The notes below the pieces were generated by a model. That model searched no databases. It was not told the DNA's origin and saw nothing but the letters and a program-made list of their open reading frames with translations. Positions 23,106 through 35,460 of a stretch of DNA of 64,000 nt are shown here, piece by piece. Both the position numbers and the translations under genes were made by a program. The DNA lies in contig NC_133534.1 in assembly GCF_048544455.1 (NCBI RefSeq), forward strand, positions 38,626,217-38,690,216, given 5' to 3'. Each line of letters opens with the position of its first letter. Within the stretch, counting starts at the first letter, position 1. Origin of the DNA: Silene latifolia. Its lineage: Eukaryota > Streptophyta > Magnoliopsida > Caryophyllales > Caryophyllaceae.

Positions 23106-24172
23106 TTTCTGCTCCTCTCACTCCCAAGAAAAGGTCATTGAATATGTCGTCAATGCTAAGGTCTGTTACAAACAAAATGGAAAATGGTGAAAGGAAAAAA
23201 TTCAGGTACCTGACGAGCTATGTACAGTGTCCAAATGTGGAAGACGTAACTGAACTACTTAGACGTTCTGCTAGATCATAGCTTTTGGGATGATATAGTG
23301 TTTTTTTAAAAAAAAAATCAGTAAACTACTTAGGTGCGTAGTGAAAACTTAAATATGCTACATTATTGTTACCAACTAAAACCTACGCACTGATGGTAGT
23401 TCTACACTTCTGTATATATGGTTTGTGGCTTTTGCTTAAGTATGTTTCATGCTACGTCTTGTGTACATCTATGTTGTTGGTAGAAGCATCTAAAAGAGCG
23501 GGACTTATTTTTCACTCTTTGTAAACTTGCAAATGAATTCCCGTTTATAATATTCAATGAAAAGTTTGATGTAGAAATGTTGTGTTATCTGTACATCCTG
23601 TGTCTTTAATTGTCATAATTATTGCAGTTCAATTTCACCATGTTCCAGTTTCGGTTTAGATTGTGCACTAACTGCGTCTCACTTTCGACAGCTACACATT
23701 GTTCACACTACAACTCAGTAATACACAAGATCAAAGTACAACTTCCAGATATTTTAATGGGTACGTATTAACAATGTAAAGGAATTTATGATAGATTGGA
23801 TAATTCGTATTTTGTTAGCTTATAAAAATGGAAGCAACGAAACTGTGACAACTTAAAACTTTCAAATTATTATTTCTGTTGCAAAATGTAGATGCGTTTC
23901 CTTATTATCCAGAAACCGCGGGCATGGGTAGGCCTAAACGACTGCGCATGGCTCCTTTACCGTTAGAAGTTTCTACGTCTGCGTAAGTGTTGCTTTCCTA
24001 ATGACTGTTGTTTCATGTAGTAATGGTTCAATCATTGTAAAGACATTCTTGTAATGATATTAATTTCTAGAAACTTTTGTTTGTGGTATAGTGGAATGAG
24101 TAGTGTGCTTAATAGGCAGCCTAAAAAACCTCGGACAAGGCATCCTATTGTGCAGACAGACACTAAGTTGTA

Positions 24173-24740
24173 GTACCTTCACTTTTTCCTGTTGGTACAT
24201 TTTTAAAATGCTAATTCTGCATTCTGTTTCTTTAAATTAATTTAGAAATACGTTACTTACTTTTAAATTCATAGAAACTGAGTAGGGCTTGTATTTTGAT
24301 GATAAAAGTGTTTTGGACGACAAAATGGTTTAGCATGGGCAACAAAGATTCTACTCATACCCCCTATTTATTAGGATAATTACTTTAATTCAAAATTTAT
24401 TTTATGGTCTACGAATGAAGTACATGCTTTATTTGTTTTCTTAATTATCGGTATTAATTTAAAAAAAAAGAAGTGTATTAAAATTATAAAGATCATATTT
24501 AAAAAATATTAAAAATAAATAGATTACTCATAATCTGTATTTTTTAAAATTTATTTTATGGTCTACAATGACTTAATGAGAAAACGTTTTACTCTTAATT
24601 TGTGCGTTGAATAATGAAGTATATTAAAAATATATAGATCATTTTTACGCAAATTTTACTGTGGAAAAAAAAGAAAGTCTATTATGTTCTAATAATGTAA
24701 AATGTTTTTAACTAAAAGGTCGAATGACGCTAACGTGACA
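24173..24740. other. AT-rich 3' flank of the host gene
   Basis: No coding or structured element was seen. GGTCTACAATGA/GGTCTACGAATGA with ATTTATTTTAT recurs at about 24395 and 24548, suggesting a local duplication. Confidence 0.4.
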
Positions 24741-27700
24741 TCATATATTATATTAAAGCAACAACCGGCCACCCCATCGCACGCCACGTGTCACTGCACA
24801 TTCAATCGCCACGTGTCATACACTCTAATTAAAAAAAAATTGTGCAATCACTTAAACATAAACCTAAAAAAAATAAAAATAAAAATAAAAAAGAAAAGAA
24901 AGTTGTGATTTTAAGTTGATTCGGGCGCAATTTCAGGAGAGAATTTGGGCGCAATATTTTAACATTTCTTCGATTATATTTTCGGGAAGAATGACAACGG
25001 ATTAAACCAATCTTGCTAATTTTAATTTGATTTGGGTGCAATTTTAGGAGAGATTTTTGTAAAATATTTCATTCAACTATGTTCTCAACGGAAAGAAATA
25101 ATCATAATAAGAATAATACCAAAATAGTTCATTCAACTATATTCTCAATGGAAAGAAATATTCCAATCAATATAATCTTTCCTTAAGTAAGTTGTGCACT
25201 ATATAGGTACACTTAAAGAATACTCCCACTATTAATACTAATATTAATTAATATTAATATTAATATATTATATTAAACCTGAAACATCAGCCTAATAATA
25301 GGCCACGTGTCATCCGCCTATTAATACGCCACGGGTAATTTTCTGCAATTGAGACGTAATCATTTAAAAAACAATCAAGAGAAGATTTTGCTATAATAAT
25401 TCTGGTATTTTAATTATGAAATGGCATATTCCAAAAGTTAAATCCAAGACCTACAAATCAGGAAACAATATCTTAACGGAAAATTTAGGAAGTATGTAAA
25501 TATTAATACCCTAATTTTTAGCCGAGATTGACCGCAATAATATTATGTGAATTATCCTATTTTGAATGTTTTAGAATCATTTAATGGCATAAAGTATGCA
25601 ATAAATCATTGAATGAATAATTCTTTATATATTAATTTTGGAATCTTAACATAATACTTATGATAAATCAACTTATATATGGAGTATATAATTAGAATCA
25701 AACTATTTAAGATTACTCTGAACTCTCGGTCAAACTATTCATTTTTAAATTTAAATTCCTTTTTTTTGAAACAATTATACTGTTATTTCTATTCTTTAAA
25801 ATCTTCTAATATCCTTTTCATAAACAATTTCCTTTCCATAAACAGTTGTCGCCTAATATTTCTTGTGTACAATTTTGTGAAGCATTATTTAAATTTCAAA
25901 AAATTCTCTCTCGAAATCTCGCATCCCGACGACATTTCATTCGAAAAGAGGCTTTGAATATGACTTCGATATGTGATCGTGTTATTAAGGGTAGTAAAAT
26001 GTCGGCTTGAAGAAGTAAGCTAAATCAAACGAGCGGACAATATTTATTTTGGGAGCAAAGTGGTGGAAAGGTATAAGTTTGACATACATATCACCTAAGT
26101 ACTTTATTTTAGGGCATTATTAAGGTTTTTAATTTTAAAATTTGTCATTTTAATTTTTGTTACAAAAAATTAATTCAATTCTTTTCATATACTTCTCGAT
26201 ATAAGGGGGTCCTCTAATGTTTTATAATGAACTATTGCGTTAACTGAATTTAAGTTTATTTAGACAATATATATTGCATGTTACAGTTTCACACTAAGGG
26301 ATGGTCATACATACTGTGAAACGGTCCTATTATGTAAAAAGAGAATTCAATTTAGAAAATATCAACCAATTCACAATATGAGACCGTACTCTATAATTTG
26401 TAAAATGTAGAAAATGCTTCTTCTATTTGTTTCTTTAGTGCTAGCAAAGAGGTAGAGGAAGTTGTAATCCGGTGTTTTGGCAACATGGTGCTACAACGAG
26501 ATGTCATTATATATCCTTGAAGATACAATATGTTCACTCAATTCGTCGTATTTAATGATTAATGATTTTGTAAGACGATATCAAAAAATGAGGTGAATAT
26601 ACTGATTTTATAAGATTATTTATATAAGAACATAATTGAATAAATTTAAAAAAAATGAAATTATATATAGAGTGATGATGAATTGTGATTAAGAGACTGG
26701 CTAGATCGCGGTACGCCGGTACCCCGTTGCAAATTAGCAAGTTTAATAAAAAGTCCGTTTTGAATATTTGATTCCTGACTTGCTGTTATTTAGTTTTTCT
26801 AATACGAATACTAAGTTCGGAGTTACTCAAATATTCCCATTTGTTTTGTCAAAATCTTTCTATATAAGATTATATAAGTTGAATATGAGCAAATAATTAC
26901 GGAGACTAGGTTGTCTAGGTATGTATTGGAAGCATAAAAATAAAGACAACATTGAAAGAAAGAGCAACACCCATGTGAAGAACTGAAATGTGGAAAATAA
27001 CATGGATATGTAGGCATCATTGTATTTAAGTCTTCTTAATAAGGTCTTACAATTATGTATATTAGTGTAAGGCCATTGCATAACTAAAAGTAATCATGTG
27101 ATAATAGAAAGGTTTACACAGCTTCATCAATCAATAATCATAATCTTTATCTTTTAATCTGATCAAAATCCTCCTAAATTATTTTATTATTAATTCTTCA
27201 ATCAAATAACTAATTACTTTATTTTATTATTAAATTACATTGATTTTTCTTGAATTAAGTTAATTTGATTTTTTTACATTTAATTAGAGTTTACTTTTTA
27301 AGTTAAGGGTTTAATTTAGTAATAGTGATGTTGGTGAAGTTTGAAAGGGTGATAGTTACGAATTGCGACAAGGTGATGTTACTTGGGTGTGGAGGGTGAA
27401 TGGGTGGTCCTTGGTGAGTGGGCTGGTGGTGATTTGTGGAGGGAGAAAGGTAAGGGGTGGCTACAGGTTTTTCTTATTAATGTATTAGAAGTGAATGATA
27501 ATGAAGAGGTGTTGGTAGGGGAGGGGCGGTGGTAAGGGAATGGGTACTGGGTTGAGGCCTGAGGGTGTGTGATAAATATAGGGGAGGCAGGTTGGGGTGG
27601 TGGGTACCTCATATAATTTAAGAGGTCGAAATAAAAATAGCACAGATTATTTCGAAGAAAACCAAGAATTATAATCTTTTCAAAAGTGTATTGGTATAAT

Positions 27701-28076
27701 TTACTAGATAAAAAATGTGTGTAATGTTTAAGTCTAATAACACTTTACAATTCCACATTTCCACCTGTGCACGGGTTTGTTTAAGACATAACATTTGGTA
27801 AACCTCTTTTATATAACTAGGCATAACATATGATAGGACAATATATAATAAACCACTTGATAAAGTTCAAAAGAAAAAAATCACAAAGTAATATCAATAA
27901 AATAACAAAATATAATTTCACAAATATATGCATAAACAAAATAATTTTTCAAAAGTTTTAGCTCAAATCTATTAATGAATTAACATTACACTTTCACTCC
28001 AAAAAAACATACATAATCTCTACTTAGATCAATACTTTATATTACCACCCATGCAGTGCACGGGTACAAAAACTAG
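24741..28076 (+). mobile_element. Non-autonomous Helitron (3336 bp), plus strand
   Basis: Begins A|TCATATATTATATTAAAG (24741), with GCCACGTGTCA boxes just inside, and ends with the hairpin CCCATGCAGTGCACGGG, then TACAAAAA and CTAG|T (28073-28076). The termini and about 130 bp before the 3' end match the minus-strand Helitron at 20150-23105, so both belong to one family. The stem has one mismatch pair relative to the other copy. The interior is AT-rich with no Rep/helicase gene. A second 5'-end-like sequence (ATATTATATTAAACC, CCACGTGTCA) near 25263-25310 suggests a nested or chimeric start. Confidence 0.85.
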
Positions 28077-28822
28077 TTGAATAGTACATAACAACCTGTA
28101 TTTGATATATAAAGATGGTTTGAGTAAATGTCTTACAATATTTTACATTAAAGTAATAAAACGTTTTAAAAAAAATATAAACTTAGATATTTATCCATCA
28201 CGAAAAATATATTTATAAGAGTTATTATATTTATTAAAAAAATTAAAGATAATTATTTATAGATAAATTTTATAACGTGAAAATGAGCAAATTTATGGAC
28301 TAACTTCCTATTATTCATTGGGCTGAAAATTGAGGGGTCATTCCAAATCTTTTCATTTAGCCCAAAATATTTTCTCTCTCTAAAATAATAAAACATACAA
28401 AAGCCCAAATACTCTCTCTCTCTCTCTAAAATATAACAAACAAAATCGTTTTTTGAAAATTCTTCAGCAACAAAGCTCGTGCGATCGTTCAACGCAAAAT
28501 CTGGACCATATACTCATCAATTTGCAGCGATTGTTCGTAGATTTCATCAAAACAACATACAACAACGTTGATTCAAGTAATTTCAGAAGAAGATTTTGAT
28601 TAATTTTCAGGTAATTTTATAATTTTGATCAAAATTGAGTATATTCATACAATTATGTCAATTCACTCATAAATTGATGATATCAGGTTCGAATTTGATC
28701 AAATTAAATGATTTCGTAAATAGAACGTTCGAATTTGACCAATATTTTGAGCGATTTCCTTTTTCTCGCGATTTCGTACTACTTATTATATTGTTTTTGA
28801 TGATTTTGCAGCTCTAATTGCT
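28077..28822 (+). promoter_or_regulatory. Upstream and 5' UTR region of the FAR1-like gene
   Basis: AT-rich DNA with a CT microsatellite at about 28407-28432, common in plant core promoters. A probable 5' UTR intron runs from about 28612 (CAG|GTAATT) to 28810 (TTTGCAG), ending 12 bp before the ATG at 28823. No terminal inverted repeat of a larger transposon could be recognised. Confidence 0.45.
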
Positions 28823-29039
28823 ATGGAGATTGTAGATATCATAATGATTGATGATAATAGTGCTATTGAATCAGGTATATCGTTTTTTGTGTAATTATTG
28901 TAAAATCTTATGTTTTCTGATTCAATTTGCATTTGTCAAAATTTCTGCTCGATTATTATGGAATATATGGATCGATTTTGTATTTCAGTTGTTTTTTGCA
29001 AGGTTTAGTTAATGAATTGAGTCGATTTTGTGAATTTAG

Positions 29040-29330
29040 GACCTAATTATGTGACTGTAAGAGTTGTTTGAATTGTTACAGTAAGAGTTTATGAATTGAG
29101 TCGATTTTGCTGTTACTTTTAAGCTCTTTTCTTTTTTTGGTGAATCTCTGACCTTATTTGGTGAATCTCAGACCTAGTTTAGTGAATCTTAGAGCTTGTT
29201 TTGTGAAACTTGGTCATCATAAGTGGTTAGAATCACCTTTTCTGCTCTTTTACTTATTTGGTGAATCTTAGACCTTATTTTGTGAATCTCAGACCTTACT
29301 CAGTGAATCTTAGCAAATGATGATATTGTG
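29040..29330 (+). repeat. TTTTGTGAATC minisatellite, intron 1 (5' part)
   Basis: Degenerate units of about 20-30 bp of the form TTTGGTGAATCTCAGACCTTA / AGTGAATCTTAGAGC, in the sense orientation of the FAR1-like gene. The array resumes at 38990 beyond the inserted copia element and antisense gene fragment. Confidence 0.8.
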
Positions 29331-29575
29331 ATAATCAAAACATAAGTAATATTCAGCAAACTTAAAAATCTTGTAATTTTTCATCACATAAAATTTCGCA
29401 GGTTCATGGCTCTCGAATTAACTAAACAACAACATTCAAAAATAAAATAAATAAAGCTGATAATTAAATAAAAAGCTGAAAAATTAAGCAAGATATGATA
29501 TTTGTTTAGTTTATCCATAACTCCTATTTGTTCGAGGCAATGCACATAGAGCAATATTGATATAGCTATAGGTGC

Positions 29576-30553
29576 TGTAGGGAAATATCCGTAAAATTCC
29601 CTTAAATTTTAGGACTATAACGTAAGTTTAGCATGCGATTTATGGTCATAAACGAAAAACAATAGAGAAACGATAAAGAACAAGAATCAACCTCGGGTCC
29701 TTTGTAAATACGGTCTAAGAACAGAAATCAATATAGATTTTCTCCTAATCGTTGCACCCAAGACCGTCTGAGACTATGCCCCTTGTGCTAGAAAGTACTC
29801 TCTAATTGCCTTGCAATATTGAGAGAGTTTTTGTGAGGTTTTCGATGTGAGATCTAGGTTTCAGAGAGAATGCCTCCAAAAACCTAATTTTTTTTTGTGC
29901 AAATGAATATGCTTGGGTCAAAAGGAGAGAAAGCTCTCCTTTTGTTTGTTTCGGCCAAAACCGTGAGCTTTATGGGGAAGTGGGCTTTCACTTCCTCTTT
30001 ATTTTAACTCGTGGTCCGACTCGAAAATGCTAAAATGTATATGACGGGATTTTATTATAAATCGTCATCGGTTATCGGTTATTAAAATATCGACTAGTAA
30101 CATGGATTAGTCGACATATTAATACTTGTCCGACAAAGACAATATTGTATAATTAATTCAATATACATCAATTAAATATAATCGTTTATATTCAATTTAC
30201 GAATTAACCGCTTAATTCGTCTTAGCCATTATTATTTAATCCGTATTAAATAATTATCTCAACATCGCGTTTGACTAATTATTAGTCAATAACTTCGACT
30301 AACTGCTTAGTCATATTAGGCATCAACATGACTGTATTTTCATACCGTCACATCTCTCAAACGTATCCTATAGGTGTGACTTTTAGGGACCAGTTGATCA
30401 CCGCCATCTGTATGACAATAACGTCAAACTTATCTAGCAAGCCAACCGTTATTGATAAACGTGGACCAACTGATAATAATACAAAAGTATACCCTTTGAT
30501 CCTTTTAGAGATTTAAATGTTATTGCACTAATCAGAGGACACCAGCCCTAACA
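29576..30553 (-). repeat. 3' LTR of the Ty1/copia element
   Basis: Left copy; ends TGTAGGGAAATATCC on the plus strand at 29576 and CCCTAACA at 30553. A 62-codon frame at 30328-30516 is present unchanged in the other LTR and reflects LTR identity, not a gene. Confidence 0.9.
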
Positions 30554-30665
30554 AGCTCCCACTTGTCCGTACAAGTGTATGTGCAATAACGTTATCCGCA
30601 CTAACTGGAGGACACGGCTCCAACAAACTCCCACTTGTCCGTACAAGTGTATGTGCGATAACCGA
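30530..30665. repeat. Tandem duplication across the LTR/polypurine junction
   Basis: The block GAGGACAC.GC.C..ACAA.CTCCCACTTGTCCG..GTGCRATAAC occurs twice about 73 bp apart (from about 30535 and 30608), so the LTR end and adjoining purine tract are duplicated inside the element. Confidence 0.75.
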
Positions 30666-31489
30666 TTCTCATATTCATTTAAAATTTCTCCCACTCAATG
30701 TAAAACAATTTGCAGATCCGGATCCGCAAAGGTCGTATTTTACAATCGATCCGTATCTAGAGTGGTTTCCCCGACTAGAGAGTAACTCAACCGATAAAAC
30801 GAATTCGTATTCGAGCATGGCCATGCATTTCGATTCTGACTCCTCGAGTGGTCCCGAGAAATATCGAGTACGATAAAGGCTGAATATTTCCTTCAACTCG
30901 ACTCCGCCGATCTAAGCACAAAGCATGAAATGACCCAGAAAAAATCTACTTGGCCCCCTGTTACGGATGACCGAGAAAGAAGCCAAAGTCACCCAAAATC
31001 GCCTTAGTCTCGAGAGACAGTCGATAGTCAAAAGAATCGACTCTTAGGATCACCATGGAGGTCCTATCCACGACCCGGCACCGAATGTTATAAAACATTT
31101 AGGACTCCACGTCGATGTCACAATTGTGTCCTACGAGATATCCGTATAACTCGCCTCTGTGATTGGTCGGTCAACCTTTTGACTTATGGCTCGTTGAACC
31201 CACCATCAACCAACGTCACAAAATAATTGCCGAGTTATCAGCTCATGTGGGCAATTAAGGACCAAAAATATAATGTTTGTTCAGTTCACTTTGTGGTGTT
31301 CAAAATTGTCGTACAAATCCACATGAAAAACAAAATATATAAATATCAAAACGATGATGTCGTATAGAGTACAAAAGAGAATGAATCTAATTCATAAAAG
31401 AGTACTACAACTCAGGAACACGTTTAATTCCCATGGAATTAACATGCTCTTCATGCTTATCTTGTCGTAGTGGTTTTAGTGAGAGGATG

Positions 31490-34400
31490 CTATATTATCA
31501 TCTCAGTAGCAATCTTTTCTATCACTACCTCCTTTTGCTCCACGTAATCTCGGATTAGATGAGCTTTCCGTTGTACATGTCTAGACTTGTTGCTAGACTT
31601 AGGCTCCTTAGCTTGGAAGATGGCACCTCTATTGTCGCAATAGATGGTGATCGGGTCATTCGAACTAGGCACTACAGATAGTCATTGTAAGAATTGACGC
31701 ATCCATATCGCTTCCTTTGCGCAGCCTTCAGACGCGGCATAGTACTCGGACTCGTTGTAGAATCTCTTTGTAACACTTTGTTTGGAACTCTTCCGGTGAT
31801 TGCAGCGCCATTAAGAGTGAAAACGAATCGATCGAGATTTCGAGTCATCTCGATCCGTTTGGAAGCTAGCATCTCACAGAATCTTAGGTTGCGATAGCTT
31901 TTGTTCGCCTCCATAAGTCAATGCCCAATCTTTAGTCCTCCGTAGGTACTTAAGAATGTTCTTGACAGCCATCTAATGTGATTCACCTGGATGCTGTTGG
32001 AATCGACTTGTCATACTCAATGCATATGCTACGTCCGGACGTGTGCATATCATGGCATACATGATTGATCCTATAGCCGAGGCATAAGGAATCCGTGTCA
32101 TGCGCTCTTTATCTTCCGGTGTCTCTGGTGCCTGAGACTTGCTCAAATGCACCCCTGGAGCCATAAGAAGAAACCCCTTTTTGGAGTTAGTCATGCTGAA
32201 TCTCTCTAGGATCTTGTCTATGTAAGATTCCTGACTGAGAGATAACATCCGACGTGATCTATCTCGATAGATACGGATGCCCAAAATTCTTTGTGCCTCA
32301 CCCAGATCTTTCATCTGGAAATGGTTCTTCAACCATACTTTTACCGAAGTTAAGAGAGGTATGTCATTCCCAATCAGGAGTATGTCATCAACATACAATA
32401 TTAGGAAGACAATCTTGCTCCCACTCGACTTGATATATAGACATGGTTCCTCGACTGATCGAGTAAATCCATTTTCTTTTATCACTTGGTCGAAACGATG
32501 ATTCCAACTCCGAGAAGCTTGCTTAAGTCCATAAATGGAACGCTTAAGCTTGCACACTTTCTTAGGATGTTCAGGATCGATGAAACCTTCGGGTTGTACC
32601 ATGTACAACTCTTCCTCCAAATAACCGTTTAAAAAGGCGGTTTTCACATCCATCTGCCAAATTTCATAGTCATGAAAAGCGGCAATCGCTAAGATAATCC
32701 GAATGGAACGCAGCATGACTACGGGTGCAAAAATTTCATCGTAGTGCAACCCTGGCACTTGGGTGAAACCTTTAGCAACTAGTCGTGCTTTATAGATATC
32801 TTGTTGACCTTCCACAGAATGCTTTATCTTGTAAAGCCATTTGCATTGAAGGGGACGAACCTTAGCAGGTAAGTCAACAAGATCCCATACGTTGTTCTCA
32901 TACATGGAGTCCATCTCGGATTGCATGGCCTCAAGCCATAGCTTTGAGTCAGAACTAGTCATGGCACCTTTATAGGTTGCGGGTTCACTACTCGTTAAGA
33001 GTAGAATGTCATCTATGTCATGTTCCTCGACCATACCAATGTATCTGTCCGGAGGAATATAGACTCTTCCCGACCTCCTAGGTTCCTCAGGAATATTAAC
33101 CGCAGCCGGGATTGAAGGAACTGGTTCCTCCAATGGTTGCTCGGTATTTGGTTCTGGAATCTCCGACAGCTCGAAGGTTCTATTACTCTTCGCATTCTCG
33201 AGAAATTCCTTCTCTAAGAATGTCGCACTAGCCGCAACAAATACACGTTGTTCGGTTGGTGAATAAAATTAATGACCAAGTGTTCCTTTAGGATAACCTA
33301 TAAAGTATGTCTTGACCGATCGCGGGCCGAGCTTATCCTCGTGTCTCCACTTGACATAAGCCTCGCAGCCCCAAACCCGTATAAAGGACAAGTTAGGGAC
33401 CGTTCCCTTCCATAGTTCATATGGAGTCTTGTCAACAGCTTTAGACGGACTTCGGTTAAGTATTAGAGCAGCCGACAGAAGAGCATAAACCCATAATGAA
33501 TCAGGCAATACCGTGTGACTCATCATGGATCGAACCATATCAAGTAATGTTCGATTTCTCCGTTCGGACACACCATTCAACTGAGGTGTTCCAGGTGGAG
33601 TTAACTGTAAGGCAATCCCCACGATCCTTAAGGTGTTGATCAAACTCGTGCGAAAGATACTCGCCACCACTGGCCCCGATCGTAGTGTTTTAATCTTTAC
33701 GCTTTGAGTTGGTTTCGTGCACCCGATTCTCGGTATTCTTTGAATTTCTCAAAGGACTCACTTTTATGCTTCATCAAGTAGACATAGCCATATCTACTTA
33801 AATCGTCCGTGAAAGGGATGAAATACCTATAGCCTTCTCGTGCGGTGATTGACATAGGTCCACACACATCCGTATGTATGAGTCCTAATAGGTCAGCAGC
33901 GCGCATTCCAACACCTTTGAAGGAAATTCGAGTTATCTTGCCAATGAGACATGATTCACACGTGCCAAATGATTGAAAATCAAAGGCCGAGATAGCTCCA
34001 TTCTTTATCAGTTGTTTAACGCGTTTCTCATTAATGTGTCCCATACGGCAATGCCATAGATAAGTTTGATCTTTGTCACCAACCTTTAACTTTTTATTCA
34101 TTACGTGCAATATTTCGGTGGTCTGATCTAAAACATAAATTCCATTCATGGAGACTGCCTTGCCATAAATCATATCGTGTAATGAGAAAATGCAACTATT
34201 ATTCTCTATTACAAATGAAAACCAAGTTTATCAAGTGCAGAAACTGAAATAATGTTTTTGGATAGACTGGGTACATAATAGCAGTTATATAAAAATAACT
34301 CAAATCCGCTAGGAAGCTGGATCACATATGTTCCCCTTGAGACGACAATGACCACTCGTGCTCCATTCCCAACACGCAGTCCACCTCACCCTTTACGAGG

Positions 34401-35460
34401 GGTTCGATGTTTCGGAGCCCCCGCACATGATTACACAGATGAGAACCACAACAAAGATTATCTAGTACCCAAGTTCCGTAACTTGCGTGGTTAATCTCAA
34501 TCATATGAATAAAAGTAGAAGAGGAAGAAGACATACCAATAGGTTTAACGCGACCTGCTTTTATGTCCTCATGGTAAACAGGACATGTACGCCTCCAATG
34601 CCCAGTCTTGTGGCAATGATGGCATTCCATGTTATCGGTCTTGCTCTTTGTCGTGCCTGATGAGGTGCTCGACTCACCAGGCCCACTCTTACCTGATCCC
34701 GACTTCTTAAACTTCGGTTTGCCTCCGCTAGGTCCGCTCGAGCTTTGCCCTTACCCTTGCCCTTGTTTGACACAACGAGAACATCCTATTTCAAGCTCCC
34801 ACTAAACTTCATATCCTTCTCGGTCTGTACGAGTAGGGAGTGTAGTTCATGAGGACTTTTCTTCAAATCATTCATATAGTAATTCGCTCTAAAGAGCGCA
34901 AAACCATTGTGGAGTGAATGAAGCATGCGGTCAATCACGATGTTCTCGCTGATTTTACAATCAAGCGCCTCCAGTTTCTCGACATTCTCAATCATCTTTG
35001 AGAATGTGTGGGCTAACCGGTTGGCCCTTTCGGAGTTTCGCATCAAAGAAGCGAGTGGTATGCTCATAGGTCACGATTCTCGGTGCTTTCGAGAATTTCT
35101 TAGTGAGCGTGGTGAAAATCTTGTTTGCACCTTGGGCTATGAAGCGTTTCTGCAAATTGGATTCCATTGCAAAAATGAGTACGTTTTTAATCGCACCCGC
35201 TTCCATGACGAAATTGTTATACTTGGCGATCTCGTTAGCTCCGGCCGTGGGGCACGGGTTTGACGGGATGGGCTCTGTCGGATATTTGAGCTTCCGTCGC
35301 CAGCGGCAAAGCATTCCGTAATGCCGCCTCCCGATCCGCGAAGTTTGATCCATCATTCTTCAGTCGAGTAGACTGATTCATCTGATTCATGAAGATCCGA
35401 AGCCAGGACTCACGGTCCAATGTGGCACTTGGCATTGGGTCGTCAGCACGGCCAGCCATT
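31490..35460 (-). pseudogene. gag-pol region of the Ty1/copia element
   Basis: In element order: gag (about 34790-35460, starting MAGRADDP), CCHC knuckle (CHHCHKTGHWRRTC, near 34600), protease region (near 34350-34500), integrase (33270-34170: HCRMGHINEKRV, HTDVCGPM, NGVSERRNRTLLDMVRSMMS), reverse transcriptase (31970-33130: KARLVAKGFTQ, MDVKTAFLNGYLEEELYMVQ, LYVDDILLIG) and RNase H (31490-31970: YCDNRGAI). Fossil with several breaks. Confidence 0.85.

Larger units (their letters stand above)
19186..24172 (+). pseudogene. Unrecognised host gene, one exon split by a MITE and a Helitron
   Basis: Open reading runs from 19186 (no ATG; probably an internal exon) to the MITE at 19722. Skipping the MITE and one TAA copy, the same frame continues at 20079 (KLLPLDITSKSKDD) to 20149; skipping the Helitron it continues at 23106 (SAPLTPKKRSLNMSSMLRSV) to a possible donor at 23205|GT, or to a TAG at 23279 if unspliced. 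Later candidate exons: 23628-23718 (after TTGCAG, frame kept), about 23892-23981 (GRPKRLRMAPLPLEVSTSA, donor GTAAGT) and 24092-24172 (GMSSVLNRQPKKPRTRHP, stop TAG). The C-terminal part is basic and proline-rich, like a nuclear protein. I do not recognise the family. Frame continuity across both insertions argues that this was a real gene until recently; it is now disrupted. Confidence 0.6.

Noticed and set aside
20150-28076. A single 7.9-kb transposon with matching inverted ends
   Set aside because: Each end has its own Helitron 5' terminus (23105 and 24741) and host exon sequence lies between them, so two inverted Helitrons explain it.
30328-30516. A 62-codon frame repeated at 37992-38180
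   Set aside because: It lies wholly in the two copia LTRs; identity reflects recent insertion, not a conserved gene.
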